Source: Candidatus Latescibacterota bacterium (GTDB lineage: Bacteria > Latescibacterota > UBA2968 > UBA8231). Taken from it: DNA of 64,000 bases. The notes beneath the pieces are model-generated. The model saw only the letters and a list, made by a program, of their open reading frames with translations, searched no databases and was not told the DNA's origin. Made by a program: the position numbers and the translations under genes. Each line of letters begins with the position of its first letter. The stretch's first letter is position 1. The DNA is taken from contig JAJEFJ010000042.1 in assembly GCA_022820485.1 (NCBI GenBank), positions 50,381-114,380 on the forward strand, in the 5' to 3' direction. This document shows positions 41,844 through 49,903 of the stretch, one piece after another.

Positions 41844-43478
41844 TCAACGATCCTCCCGAATCACAACGTGCTGATCGGCCTCCACGCCCACCAGCGTCTG
41901 CACCGCGCCGCTAGGCCAATGAACTTGCAGCGTATCTACCTGCGCGTGGTCGCCGAGGCCGAGTATCAAACGCACGTCATTAGAACCCATGTAACCGTAG
42001 CTGCGGCGGATCTCCCGCGTCTGCACCAAGTCGCCGGCCACGGCGCGAACGCGCGCGCCCAAGCCATCCCGATTACTCGCGGTTCCAACGACCTCAACCG
42101 TCAGATAGTGATTCGCATTACCGCCATCGTTGCGCAGCAGGGTGCAGTGCGGGGCGGCCGAGTCCGAGACGAATATATCTACGTCCCCATCGTTGTCGCA
42201 GTCGCCGAACACGGCACCGTGACTGACGCGCGCGACCAACATCCCCGGCCCGCTGTGCTCGGTCACCTCGGCGAACGAACCGTCGCCCCGGTTGCGGAAG
42301 AGTTGATTGCGCTGAGGATACGTGGTGGCCGGGTCGTATTCTTCCACGTTCTCGTCGAGGTGCCCGTTGCTGACGAACACGTCGAGAAAGCCATCGTTGT
42401 CGTAGTCGAGGAAGGCGGACGTCATGCCTAAATACGGCACGCTGGACACGCCTAAGTTGGCCGCAAACGTGACATCCGTGAAGAACCCATCGCCGTCGTT
42501 GTGGTAGAGCGTGTTGGGCAACCACTGGAAGGTCGCCACAATAATGTCGAGGAACCCGTCGTTGTCGTAGTCGCCCCAATCGGCCCCCATAGCCGACTCG
42601 GCCAACCCTTCCTCGTTGTACGCCACCCCGACCTCAGCGCCATTTTCGCTAAACGTTCCGTCCCCGTTGTTGAGAAAGAGAAAGTTCGGCCGCTTGTCGT
42701 TGGCGACGAACAAATCGGCATCCCCGTCGTTGTCGAAATCGCCGAATACCGCGGCGAGCTGGCGGCCCGAATCGTCGGCAAGGCCGACTTCTGTGGTCAC
42801 ATCGACAAAGCGGCTGCCTCCGTCGTTGCGGTAGAGCACGCCTGCCTGCCCCGGGTACGTATTGGGACCGCAGTAAATGCGCACCGTACCGGCGAAGCAT
42901 TCCTCGTTTTGGTCCGGGTCGAACTCCATGTAATTGGCTGCGTACAGATCCAAATCGCCATCGCGGTCGTAATCGACAAAAGCCGCATGCGTCCCCCATC
43001 CTAAATCCCCGACCGCAGCCGCCGTCGTGACATCGGCAAAAATGCCGACCCCTTCGTTCCGGTACAACACATTCGGCCCGTAGTTGGTCACGTACAAATC
43101 CGCATCGCCGTCGTTGTCGTAGTCGCCGACGGCCGCGCCCATGCCAAAGCCGGCGTCGCCCGTGCCAGCCGCAGCCGTGACCTCAGCAAAGGTTCCGTCT
43201 CGTTGGTTGCGATAGTGTGCGTTGGGGCTGCTCGGGCCGCGATAACCGGGCATGGGCGCGCCGTTGACAATGTACAAGTCGAGCCACCCGTCGCCGTCGT
43301 CGTCGAAAAAGGCCGCGCCCGAGCCGACGGCTTCCACCATGTATTTGTGGCCGCTGGCCCCGTTGACATAGCGAAAATCTAGGCCCGCTTCCTCGGTAAT
43401 CTCCACAAATTGCGGGGCTGGCTCAGCGACTGCGAATGCAGCGAATACAAGGCTAGTCCATAAGGTGCGCGGCATCAT
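41844..43478 (-). CDS. FG-GAP/VCBS-repeat protein with ASPIC/UnbV C-terminal domain (CRTAC1-like)
   Basis: 544 residues. Signal peptide ends near residue 18 (FAVAEPAPQ). Six or seven blades carry Ca-binding loops of the D-x-D-x-D-G/D type, e.g. FFDDDGDGWLDLYIVNGAP, GDYDNDGDADLYVTN, VDYDRDGDLDLYAAN, GDFDNDGDADLFVAN and LDYDNDGFLDVFVSN. The final 90 residues are the ASPIC/UnbV domain (SNRDGLGARVRAVAGDLVQT, VLRLILGLG and VHWPSGAVQ). Exported propeller, usually surface-associated. Overlaps the TPR lipoprotein gene by 4 nt; the CRTAC1/TPR pairing is common. Confidence 0.93.
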   Translation of the reverse strand: MMPRTLWTSLVFAAFAVAEPAPQFVEITEEAGLDFRYVNGASGHKYMVEAVGSGAAFFDDDGDGWLDLYIVNGAPMPGYRGPSSPNAHYRNQRDGTFAEVTAAAGTGDAGFGMGAAVGDYDNDGDADLYVTNYGPNVLYRNEGVGIFADVTTAAAVGDLGWGTHAAFVDYDRDGDLDLYAANYMEFDPDQNEECFAGTVRIYCGPNTYPGQAGVLYRNDGGSRFVDVTTEVGLADDSGRQLAAVFGDFDNDGDADLFVANDKRPNFLFLNNGDGTFSENGAEVGVAYNEEGLAESAMGADWGDYDNDGFLDIIVATFQWLPNTLYHNDGDGFFTDVTFAANLGVSSVPYLGMTSAFLDYDNDGFLDVFVSNGHLDENVEEYDPATTYPQRNQLFRNRGDGSFAEVTEHSGPGMLVARVSHGAVFGDCDNDGDVDIFVSDSAAPHCTLLRNDGGNANHYLTVEVVGTASNRDGLGARVRAVAGDLVQTREIRRSYGYMGSNDVRLILGLGDHAQVDTLQVHWPSGAVQTLVGVEADQHVVIREDR

Positions 43479-44662
43479 CGGCCAACCTGCGCGGCGATTT
43501 GCTCGGCAGCCGCGAGGTTGCGGCGGAGCTTGGGGTGATCGGGCTGGTGGCGCAGGCCGCGGCGGAAGGAGGCAATGGCGCGTTCGTACTCTTTGCGCAA
43601 CATCTGGACATTGCCCAATCCCAAGTGCGCGAGGGCGTACGTGGAATCGGCCTGCAATGCCTGGCGGAACCGCTGCTCGGCCGCGGCCATTTCCCCCCGG
43701 CGGAAGTGGATGTTGCCGAGGTTGTGGTGCGCGGGCGCGAAAGCAGAGTCTCGGTCGAGTGCCTGAAGGTAGCGGATGCGCGCTTCTCGGTATTGGCCGC
43801 GCTGCCCGTACACAACGGCCAAGTCGTGGTATGTGCCAGCGTCGTCTGGGTGCGTCGCCAAGGTGTTTTTCAGTATGGCGATCCGCTCTTCCTCTTCGTC
43901 GAGCCGCTTGTACAATGCGAGCTGGCGTCGCCCTTCTTCTTTCTGACCGGAGCGCAGCAAGGCGTTGCCGAGGTTGAAGCGGGCTTGAGCAAACAGCGAA
44001 TCCAGCCGCACGGCGCGGCCAAATTCGACCACAGCCGCCTCGTAGTCGCGCCGGAGATAATGACTGCGCCCCAAGCCATTGCGGAATTGGGCCGAGGTCG
44101 TATCTGCGGCTACGGCGCGGCTAAAGGCTTGCTCAGCGGCCGCGTAGTCGTTTTGCTTGAGATAGGCTTCGCCGAGGTTGAACCACGCCTCTCCGTAGCT
44201 AGGCACCGCGGCAATGGCGCGCTGATAGGCGGCAATCGCGTCTAAGTAGCGCCCCTCGCGGGAGTGCAGTAAGCCCAGCACCATGTGCGCTTGGGCGCGG
44301 TCGGGTTGCTCCCGCACCGTCTGTTCGAGCAGGGCCAGAGCATCGTCGTAGTGGTCGAGGCGCGTCAGCAGGATCGCCAATTCGGTCCGCGTCTTGGCGT
44401 GGTTCGGTGCTAGGGCAATGGCCTGCTCATACGCGCGGACGGCCGCGGACAAAGCCTCGTTTTTCGCGTGCGCCTCGGCTAACTTGCGGTAGAGTACCGC
44501 CGATTTTGCGTTCTGGTCAACGGCGCGCTGGTAGTGGGCAGCGGCTTCTCCGTAGTGGCCAACGCGCATTGAGCGGTCGCCGTTTACTTCGTGCGCCGGG
44601 TCGGGTGCTTCCGCACAGCCGACAATCGCCAGCAGAAGCAGAGAGGATTTGTACCAAAACAT
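43475..44662 (-). CDS. TPR-repeat lipoprotein
   Basis: 395 residues from ATG 44662, giving lipobox LAIVGCAEAP (Cys near 16). The rest is about ten 34-residue tetratricopeptide repeats: AAAHYQRAVDQNAKSA, AVRAYEQAIALAPNHAK, AIAAYQRAIAAVPSYGEAW and so on, each with the W-x-x-L-G/G-x-A-L-x pattern. It should act as a protein-interaction scaffold on the periplasmic side, probably with the CRTAC1-like propeller encoded next. A 30-bp palindrome lies 19 bp upstream of its start. Confidence 0.92.
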   Translation of the reverse strand: MFWYKSSLLLLAIVGCAEAPDPAHEVNGDRSMRVGHYGEAAAHYQRAVDQNAKSAVLYRKLAEAHAKNEALSAAVRAYEQAIALAPNHAKTRTELAILLTRLDHYDDALALLEQTVREQPDRAQAHMVLGLLHSREGRYLDAIAAYQRAIAAVPSYGEAWFNLGEAYLKQNDYAAAEQAFSRAVAADTTSAQFRNGLGRSHYLRRDYEAAVVEFGRAVRLDSLFAQARFNLGNALLRSGQKEEGRRQLALYKRLDEEEERIAILKNTLATHPDDAGTYHDLAVVYGQRGQYREARIRYLQALDRDSAFAPAHHNLGNIHFRRGEMAAAEQRFRQALQADSTYALAHLGLGNVQMLRKEYERAIASFRRGLRHQPDHPKLRRNLAAAEQIAAQVGR

Positions 44663-44680
44663 ATAAAAAGTATAGACCGG

Positions 44681-44710
44681 GTAGGGGTCGGTTTGCAAAC
44701 CGACCCCTAC
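44681..44710. repeat. GTAGGGG-type 30-bp perfect palindrome
   Basis: Arms GTAGGGGTCGGTTTG / CAAACCGACCCCTAC, no mismatch, in the 85 bp between the divergent TPR and aminotransferase genes. A degenerate half element (AAACCGCCTCCTAC) follows at 44720. It belongs with the elements at 23217, 28046, 30560 and 36300. Confidence 0.85.
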
Positions 44711-44747
44711 ATCGCAACAAACCGCCTCCTACCCACAGGACCAATAC

Positions 44748-46037
44748 ATGGAACGCAGAGATTTCTTCAAGGGAATCGCCGCAGCCGCAGCCGCAGCCCC
44801 GCTCCTTCCTGATGTAGCCGCAGGGCTTGCCGAGCGGCTCGGCACCCTCGGTCAAGACGTAGCCTCCACTAGCAACGAACGCGCCCTGTGGCAGCGGGTG
44901 CGGCGAGAATTTCGCCTACATCCCGGCCTAGTCCATCTCAACTGCGGCAGCATTGGCGCAACGCCCCGCGTGGTGACCGACGCCCTGACTGCGTACCTCA
45001 CCGAGCTAGAGGGCAATCCGCTGGCCAATACCTGGGGCGGCCTCGGCAGCGAGATGGAAACAGTGCGGGCCAAAGGGGCGGAGTTCATCGGGGCCGAGCT
45101 GGACGAAATCGCGCTGACGCGCAACACAACCGAAGGCATGAACCACGTAGCCAGCGGCCTCGACCTCCAGCCCGGCGACGAGGTGCTGACGACCAATCAC
45201 GAGCACGGCGGCGGCATGGTCTGCTGGCAGCACTTGGCGCGCACTCGCGGCGGCGTAGTCCGCTACATCAAAATGCCCAATCCCGTGCGCGATGCCGCCC
45301 AGATCCTGCAACTAGTAGAGGATCACCTGACGCCGCGCACCCGCGTGTGCAGCTTCTGCCACATCGACACCATCACCGGACTGCAAATGCCACTAGCATC
45401 CATCGCCGCCCTCACCCGCCCCCGCGACATCCTGCTAGTCTGCGACGGCGCGCAGGCCCCGGGCATGATCGACGTCGACGTCAAAGCGCTCGGCGTAGAT
45501 ACCTATGCCTCCAGCAGCCACAAGTGGATGCTCGCGCCCAAGGGCACGGGACTGCTCTACATTCGCAGGGAAGTGCAAGACCGCGTCCGGCCCGTGTTCA
45601 CGTATTCCGGTTACAACGCCTATTCCGCCTCGTCCGGCACCCGCAACGTCCCACAGATCGTCGCGCACGGAGTGGCGATGGAATTCCACAACACCATCGG
45701 CCGCCCGCGCATCGAAGCGCGCTGCCGCCAGCTCTCCGCCTACGCGCGCCAGTGTCTAGCGGAAATCCCCCAACTCACACCAATCACCCCACCCCAACGC
45801 GAACTGTCCTCGGGCATCGTCAGCTTCTCACTCGCCAGCGGCAGCCACAGCGAAGTCGTCTCCGCGCTGCAAAAGCGCGACATCTTCCTCAAACCAGCGC
45901 AGGGCACGTACGCCTATGTGGAGGACGCTGGCGTGCCCAAGGAAAACTACAACGCCATCCGCATCTCCACGCACATCTTCAACGACGAGACCGACATCGA
46001 CCGCGCCGTCGAAGCGTTGCAGCTAGTCCTCGGCTAG
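44748..46037 (+). CDS. Tat-exported class V aminotransferase-like PLP enzyme
   Basis: 429 residues. N-terminal twin-arginine signal ERRDFFKGIAAAAAAAPLLP. Class V pattern follows: VHLNCGSIGATPRVV, ALTRNTTEGMNHVASGL, TNHEHGG, CSFCHIDTITGLQMPL, LLVCDGAQAPGMIDVDV, and the PLP-lysine in SSSHKWMLAPKGTGLLYI. This is the cysteine desulfurase/isopenicillin N epimerase branch; the catalytic Cys loop of desulfurases is not evident, so an epimerase- or lyase-like role is likelier. Periplasmic location of such an enzyme is typical of the Tat-linked copies. Confidence 0.88.
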   Translation: MERRDFFKGIAAAAAAAPLLPDVAAGLAERLGTLGQDVASTSNERALWQRVRREFRLHPGLVHLNCGSIGATPRVVTDALTAYLTELEGNPLANTWGGLGSEMETVRAKGAEFIGAELDEIALTRNTTEGMNHVASGLDLQPGDEVLTTNHEHGGGMVCWQHLARTRGGVVRYIKMPNPVRDAAQILQLVEDHLTPRTRVCSFCHIDTITGLQMPLASIAALTRPRDILLVCDGAQAPGMIDVDVKALGVDTYASSSHKWMLAPKGTGLLYIRREVQDRVRPVFTYSGYNAYSASSGTRNVPQIVAHGVAMEFHNTIGRPRIEARCRQLSAYARQCLAEIPQLTPITPPQRELSSGIVSFSLASGSHSEVVSALQKRDIFLKPAQGTYAYVEDAGVPKENYNAIRISTHIFNDETDIDRAVEALQLVLG

Positions 46038-46060
46038 TACGCCCGCGATCCCTATTCCCA

Positions 46061-46090
46061 CATCTGCGCTCATCTGCGTCCATCTGCGGA
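46061..46090. repeat. Three-copy 10-bp tandem repeat CATCTGCG(Y/N)N
   Basis: CATCTGCGCT, CATCTGCGTC, CATCTGCGGA consecutively between the aminotransferase and the ECF sigma gene. Short degenerate repeat; no hairpin and no spacer structure. Confidence 0.75.
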
Positions 46091-46181
46091 TACTTGCCAC
46101 CGTGAACGAAATCGCGGCCCCATCCGTATAAATAGATGTGAACAATCTCAGGGCCGCAGGCTCAAACTCGTCTGGATTCTC

Positions 46182-46709
46182 ATGGGTCGGAGCGACGAAA
46201 CATTGATGGGAAATCTCCGCCGTGGAGATATGCAGGCGTTTGACGAACTCTACACGCGCCATCGCCAGCCCCTTTTCAATTTTATCTTGCGGCTCTTGCA
46301 GGACGCGGCCTTGGCAGAAGATGTGTTTCAGGAGACTTACATGCGCGTATTGGAAAACGCCGACCGCTTCAATCCCCGGGGCAAATTTTCGACCTATCTC
46401 TATACCATAGCCCACAACCTGTGCATGGACGAACTGCGCCGCCAAAACACGAGTATGCCAGCCGAGCAAATGGCCGAGCCGTCAGTTCGCGACCCCCACG
46501 ACCATTTGCTCAAGCGAGAAGACGAAGAAGCCGCCCACCAACTGCTCGCGGCCTTGCAACCCCACCTACGAGCCGTCATCGTCCTCCGCGTTCTGCACGA
46601 TTACTCGCAGGAAGAGACCGCAAAAATCGTCGGCGTACCCATCGGAACCATCAAAAGCCGCTTGCACCACGCCCTAAAACAACTGCGCCAAATGGCACCG
46701 AACCCATGA
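46182..46709 (+). CDS. ECF-type RNA polymerase sigma factor
   Basis: 175 residues. Region 2: FDELYTRHRQPLFNFILRLL, DVFQETYMRVL, FSTYLYTIAHNLCMDELRR. Region 4: LRAVIVLRVLHDYSQEETAKI and VPIGTIKSRLHHALKQLRQM. Typical length without extra domain, unlike the sigma-clamp protein at 12795. Start assigned to ATG 46182; an ATG at 46206 is possible. Its stop overlaps the next gene as ATGA. The two downstream membrane proteins are good candidates for controlling it. Confidence 0.93.
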   Translation: MGRSDETLMGNLRRGDMQAFDELYTRHRQPLFNFILRLLQDAALAEDVFQETYMRVLENADRFNPRGKFSTYLYTIAHNLCMDELRRQNTSMPAEQMAEPSVRDPHDHLLKREDEEAAHQLLAALQPHLRAVIVLRVLHDYSQEETAKIVGVPIGTIKSRLHHALKQLRQMAPNP

Positions 46710-47056
46710 ACCAAGACCGCCGCACCATACAAGAGATTCAAGCGCTGTTGAGCTCTGTACCCGAAGTGCAGGTGCCGCCTATACTGGACGAAGAAGTGCG
46801 GTCTAAAGCCGTGAGTTGGGCCAGAAAAAGGCGGGCCGAGGAAGCGCGACTCCACATCCCCCTTTACGGCAAGATCGCCCTAGGGCTAGTCGCCTTGGAA
46901 TTATTCGCCCTGCTCTACGCCGTAGGCCCAAGGCTCGACATTGACCAAATCATACAGGCTTCCGTCATCGGCTTAGTCGGCTTGAACATCGCCGCGCTGT
47001 TGACGAGTCCGATCATTCTTTTACACCGCCAAAGAAGGGAGCTATCCCATGAATGA
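46706..47056 (+). CDS. Small two-helix membrane protein, candidate anti-sigma partner
   Basis: 116 residues from ATG 46706. N-terminal 55 residues are cytoplasmic and helical (RRTIQEIQALLSSVPEVQVP, then VRSKAVSWARKRRAEEAR), the middle has two hydrophobic helices (IALGLVALELFALLYAV, VIGLVGLNIAALLTSPIILL). Being directly coupled to the sigma gene, it may hold the sigma factor at the membrane. No ZAS motif is visible, so the role is inferred from position. Confidence 0.7.
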   Translation: MNQDRRTIQEIQALLSSVPEVQVPPILDEEVRSKAVSWARKRRAEEARLHIPLYGKIALGLVALELFALLYAVGPRLDIDQIIQASVIGLVGLNIAALLTSPIILLHRQRRELSHE

Positions 47057-47951
47057 ACGTTTGAAAGATTTTCTACATAGATGGCTGCCCAAGCTGACCA
47101 TCTTGAGCGTGCTGGTTCTTCTTTCCTCCTTTTTATTTTTAGAGTTCTACGTAGTCCCAAGAAGGAACGCTGCAAGAGAAGACCGTGAAGAACAGCGCGA
47201 CCGCATTCGGGAAGATGAGCAGACAATGGCGGGCGAAGCCAAAGCGGCTTTAGAGCGGATCGTGGGCCTCATAGACACGCTCGACGGTAACGTGCAGACT
47301 CAACGAGCCCTGAGCGAAGCGGTGGCCCAAGAAGAAGCCATCGGCGAGGTATGGGTAACTAATGCTCAAGGTCTCATTGTGTATTACGGTCGGCATAGAC
47401 CCCCAGTAGGCAACGTCGCCGATATACCTCTCGGTACCCTGACAGAGTTATTAGATAAGGTCCCCGAAGAACTGCTTTCTCCCATGCAGCGGACCGCCAT
47501 CCTATTGCCTGCGACAATCGGGGGTTACTGGGGAGTACTCAGGCATTCCATTTTCTTTCCAACCGACGATATAGTCCTAACTCACCTAACCATTTCTTCA
47601 ACAGAACCTTATCGCTATACCACAACCACACCCCGTACTCACGTGGAAATGACCCGCGTCAAAGACGGCTTGATTGCTGTGGCGGCTTCGCGACCATCGT
47701 ACCAGTCTATGAATCAGCCTCTGGAGAGGCTCAAAAGGATCAGACTAGTACGCAACATAACCGTCGCCGTGGTTATGCTCGGCAGCCTAATCCTCTTCTG
47801 GCTCTCCATCCCGGCGTGGATGGCCTTGGACGCCCAACAAAGACGAGAAAAAGCCGCTGTTTGGGGCCTCTTCGGCCTCCTGGGCAATATGATCGCCTTG
47901 GTCGTCTATTTACTAGTGCGCGAAAATGGGAAGCCATCTGGAAATTCCTAG
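47049..47951 (+). CDS. Membrane protein with a periplasmic sensor-like domain
   Basis: 300 residues. TM1 at about 17-37 (LTILSVLVLLSSFLFLEFYV), then a periplasmic stretch of about 190 residues beginning with a charged coiled coil (REDREEQRDRIREDEQTM) and a PAS/Cache-like core (EIWVTNAQGLIVYYGRHRP, given as EVWVTNAQGLIVYYG). Two C-terminal helices (VAVVMLGSLILFWLSIPAW; LFGLLGNMIALVVYLLV) follow. Overlaps the preceding gene by 8 nt, so sigma factor, small membrane protein and this sensor-like protein form one operon; likely signal input. Confidence 0.75.
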   Translation: MNERLKDFLHRWLPKLTILSVLVLLSSFLFLEFYVVPRRNAAREDREEQRDRIREDEQTMAGEAKAALERIVGLIDTLDGNVQTQRALSEAVAQEEAIGEVWVTNAQGLIVYYGRHRPPVGNVADIPLGTLTELLDKVPEELLSPMQRTAILLPATIGGYWGVLRHSIFFPTDDIVLTHLTISSTEPYRYTTTTPRTHVEMTRVKDGLIAVAASRPSYQSMNQPLERLKRIRLVRNITVAVVMLGSLILFWLSIPAWMALDAQQRREKAAVWGLFGLLGNMIALVVYLLVRENGKPSGNS

Positions 47952-47968
47952 TCACCGAGGATTTCCAG
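47938..47968. terminator. Terminator-like hairpin between converging operons
   Basis: CTGGAAATTCCT ... AGGATTTCCAG with a loop of 8 nt (one bulged base), covering the stop of the sensor-like gene and lying 15 bp before the stop of the asparaginase gene on the other strand. Likely bidirectional. No clear U-tract. Confidence 0.55.
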
Positions 47969-47982
47969 ACGGCTTCTATACC

Positions 47983-48981
47983 TCAACGCCGGTTGCCCCC
48001 CTCGGGTCCGATCTCACCCGTACCCACCCCAACGCCCGTGAGCACCTCGCTGTACCCGGGATAGGTAACGGCGTATTGGAATCCCTCGTTGGTGCCCGCT
48101 GCGCCAAAGCGGCCCTGCTTGTCGAGCGCGACGAAATTGAGGTGCAATTCCTCGACCGGACGCGGGTCGAGCGCGATGATGCGGCGGATGGTCTCGACGC
48201 AGGCTTCCTCCGGGTGCAGCCCTTGGCGCATGTATTCGACGACGAGGAAGGTGGCGCAGTAGCGCATGACATTTTCGCCCAGCCCCGTAGCGCCAGCCGC
48301 GCCCACGCCTCCATCGACGTATAGACCGCTACCAATAATCGGCGAGTCGCCAACGCGGCCCGGCAGCTTGTAGCCCCAACCACTGGTCGAGCAGCCGCCA
48401 GCGATCCGCCCCTCACCGTCGAGTCCAAGCAGGGCGATGGTATCGTGATTGTCGGCCGCGCCCTGCTTTTCCCGCCATTCCTCCCACGCCTTGCGCCTTT
48501 CTTCCGTGAGCAAATCGACGCTGGCAAAACCCTGCTCCAGCGCGAACTGCCGCGCGCCTTCGCCGACGAGCATGACGTGCTTGGTCTCGTCCATCACCCG
48601 ACGCGCTACAGAGATCGGGTGTAGGATCCCCTCGATCGCGGCGACGCTGCCAGCGCGCTGACCCTCGCCATCCATAATGCAGGCGTCGAGTTGCACCACG
48701 CCCTCGGCGTTAGGTATGCCCCCCAATCCCACAGATGCATTGGAGGCGTCGGCCTCGGCAACGTGGATGCCGCGCTCGACCGCGTCGAGAACCGAGCCGC
48801 CCTGTTCGGCGATCCGCAGCGATTGTTCATTGGCGTCTTTGCCAAAGGCCCAAGTAGAGACGAAGAGAGGGCGGTCCGTACTCATGGGAATGTCCTTTTC
48901 TGCGCGCGCCGTTCCGGCGAGGGCTAGGCCACCAGCGGCTAGCGCGGTCTCGCGCATGAAGCGGCGACGACTCAGCGGCAT
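47983..48981 (-). CDS. Tat-exported N4-(beta-GlcNAc)-asparaginase/isoaspartyl peptidase family
   Basis: 332 residues. Twin-arginine signal SRRRFMRETALAAGGLALAG. N-terminal nucleophile hydrolase: the autocleavage/nucleophile Thr is in NHDTIALLGLDGEGRIAGG, followed by the family hallmark KLPGRVGDSPIIGSGLYVDG and GAAGATGLGENVMRYC. DACIMDGEG and GGIPNAEGVVQLDA also match. Such enzymes release ammonia from glycosylated or free Asn derivatives. Coupled to the RidA-like gene (3-bp gap). Confidence 0.92.
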   Translation of the reverse strand: MPLSRRRFMRETALAAGGLALAGTARAEKDIPMSTDRPLFVSTWAFGKDANEQSLRIAEQGGSVLDAVERGIHVAEADASNASVGLGGIPNAEGVVQLDACIMDGEGQRAGSVAAIEGILHPISVARRVMDETKHVMLVGEGARQFALEQGFASVDLLTEERRKAWEEWREKQGAADNHDTIALLGLDGEGRIAGGCSTSGWGYKLPGRVGDSPIIGSGLYVDGGVGAAGATGLGENVMRYCATFLVVEYMRQGLHPEEACVETIRRIIALDPRPVEELHLNFVALDKQGRFGAAGTNEGFQYAVTYPGYSEVLTGVGVGTGEIGPEGGNRR

Positions 48982-48984
48982 GGC

Positions 48985-49470
48985 CTAATCCTCGTCGCCA
49001 TTGTGATGGTCGCCACCGTCATCCGCGTCCTTATGGTCGCCATCGTCATCCGTATTTTTATAGGCAATAGCAGCGATCTCGACGCGAAAGTCAAAGACGA
49101 TCTGCGCCCCGCCAGTGCAGGCTCGCGCCGGGAATTGCTCTTTAAAGTACGAGGCGTATGCCTTGTTCATCTCGTGATAATCTTCAATGTCCGAGAGCCA
49201 GACGGTGACACTGACGAGATCGTCGAACGCATACCCGTGCTCTTCGAGTATCCGCCCGATGTTTTTCATGGTCTGATGGGTCTCAGCCGCGACCGACTCC
49301 TTGACGTCGGCACCGTCGACCGTGCGGGCGATCTGGCCACTGATGAAGAGCAGACCGCCGGCTTGGCGGGCCGGGCTAAAGGGCAGAGTCTTGAGCGGCA
49401 CGGCCTCTTGGGCAAGGGCTGGCGAGACAGCAAGCGCACACGCGAGCGCGGCGCAGATACAGCTTTTCAT
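48985..49470 (-). CDS. Exported RidA-family protein with Asp/His-rich tail
   Basis: 161 residues. Signal peptide MKSCICAALACALAVSPALAQ. The core matches RidA/YjgF: FSPARQAGGLLFISGQIA, QTMKNIGRILEEHGYAFDDLVSV, YASYFKEQFPARACTGGAQI with the conserved Arg that binds imines, and VEIAAIAYK. The last 23 residues are unusual: DDDGDHKDADDGGDHHNG, a likely metal-binding, disordered tail. RidA normally deaminates reactive enamines in the cytoplasm; this copy is exported and co-transcribed with the Tat asparaginase. Confidence 0.88.
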   Translation of the reverse strand: MKSCICAALACALAVSPALAQEAVPLKTLPFSPARQAGGLLFISGQIARTVDGADVKESVAAETHQTMKNIGRILEEHGYAFDDLVSVTVWLSDIEDYHEMNKAYASYFKEQFPARACTGGAQIVFDFRVEIAAIAYKNTDDDGDHKDADDGGDHHNGDED

Positions 49471-49607
49471 ATTGGCATCTCCTAGTTCGGGTTGAAGCCT
49501 GTTAATAAGCTCAATAGGCCATGCGGCGACAACCGGGGAGGGTCGCCGATGCGGGCCAGCATCCTTTTATTTTATAGAAATAACGACGTTACTGTATTGT
49601 ATCTTTA

Positions 49608-49636
49608 TTGACAGAGATATGGTCCGCGCTTACTTT
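49608..49636 (+). promoter_or_regulatory. Candidate sigma70 promoter at the left edge of the defense island
   Basis: TTGACA, 17-bp spacer, TACTTT, about 52 bp before the ATG at 49688, in an AT-rich stretch of roughly 120 bp that marks a sharp composition change. Prediction only. Confidence 0.4.
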
Positions 49637-49687
49637 TCTGCTGCACAGAATTTCACCGCTATCACCCCTATCAAGGAGATTTCAATT

Positions 49688-49891
49688 ATGACTGGACTAA
49701 CCTCCCTCGACCACGGCGAGCGCATCGGCCGCCTCGAAGGCATCATCGAACAAATTAACCAACGCCTCAGCGACATAACCCGTCGCCTCGATAGCCTAGA
49801 AATCAACCACCGCCGAGACTTTCGTTGGCTCATCGGCCTTCAGTTGGCTACGTGGGCTACCATCGTCGGACTGAGATTATTTGGTGGATAG
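49688..49891 (+). CDS. Small coiled-coil membrane protein
   Basis: 67 residues from ATG 49688 (AAGGAG 9 nt upstream). Residues 8-45 are a coiled coil (GERIGRLEGIIEQINQRLSD, ITRRLDSLEIN), followed by one membrane helix (WLIGLQLATWATIVGLRLF). Resembles small XhlA/phage-holin-associated-like or generic coiled-coil tail-anchored proteins. Lies 12 bp before the half-length HsdS gene. Function unknown. Confidence 0.7.
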   Translation: MTGLTSLDHGERIGRLEGIIEQINQRLSDITRRLDSLEINHRRDFRWLIGLQLATWATIVGLRLFGG

Positions 49892-49903
49892 CCGCCACAT
49901 CAT

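Noticed and set aside
46061..46090. CATCTGCG repeats considered as a CRISPR or attachment site
   Set aside because: Ten-base units with no spacers and no integrase or cas gene nearby.
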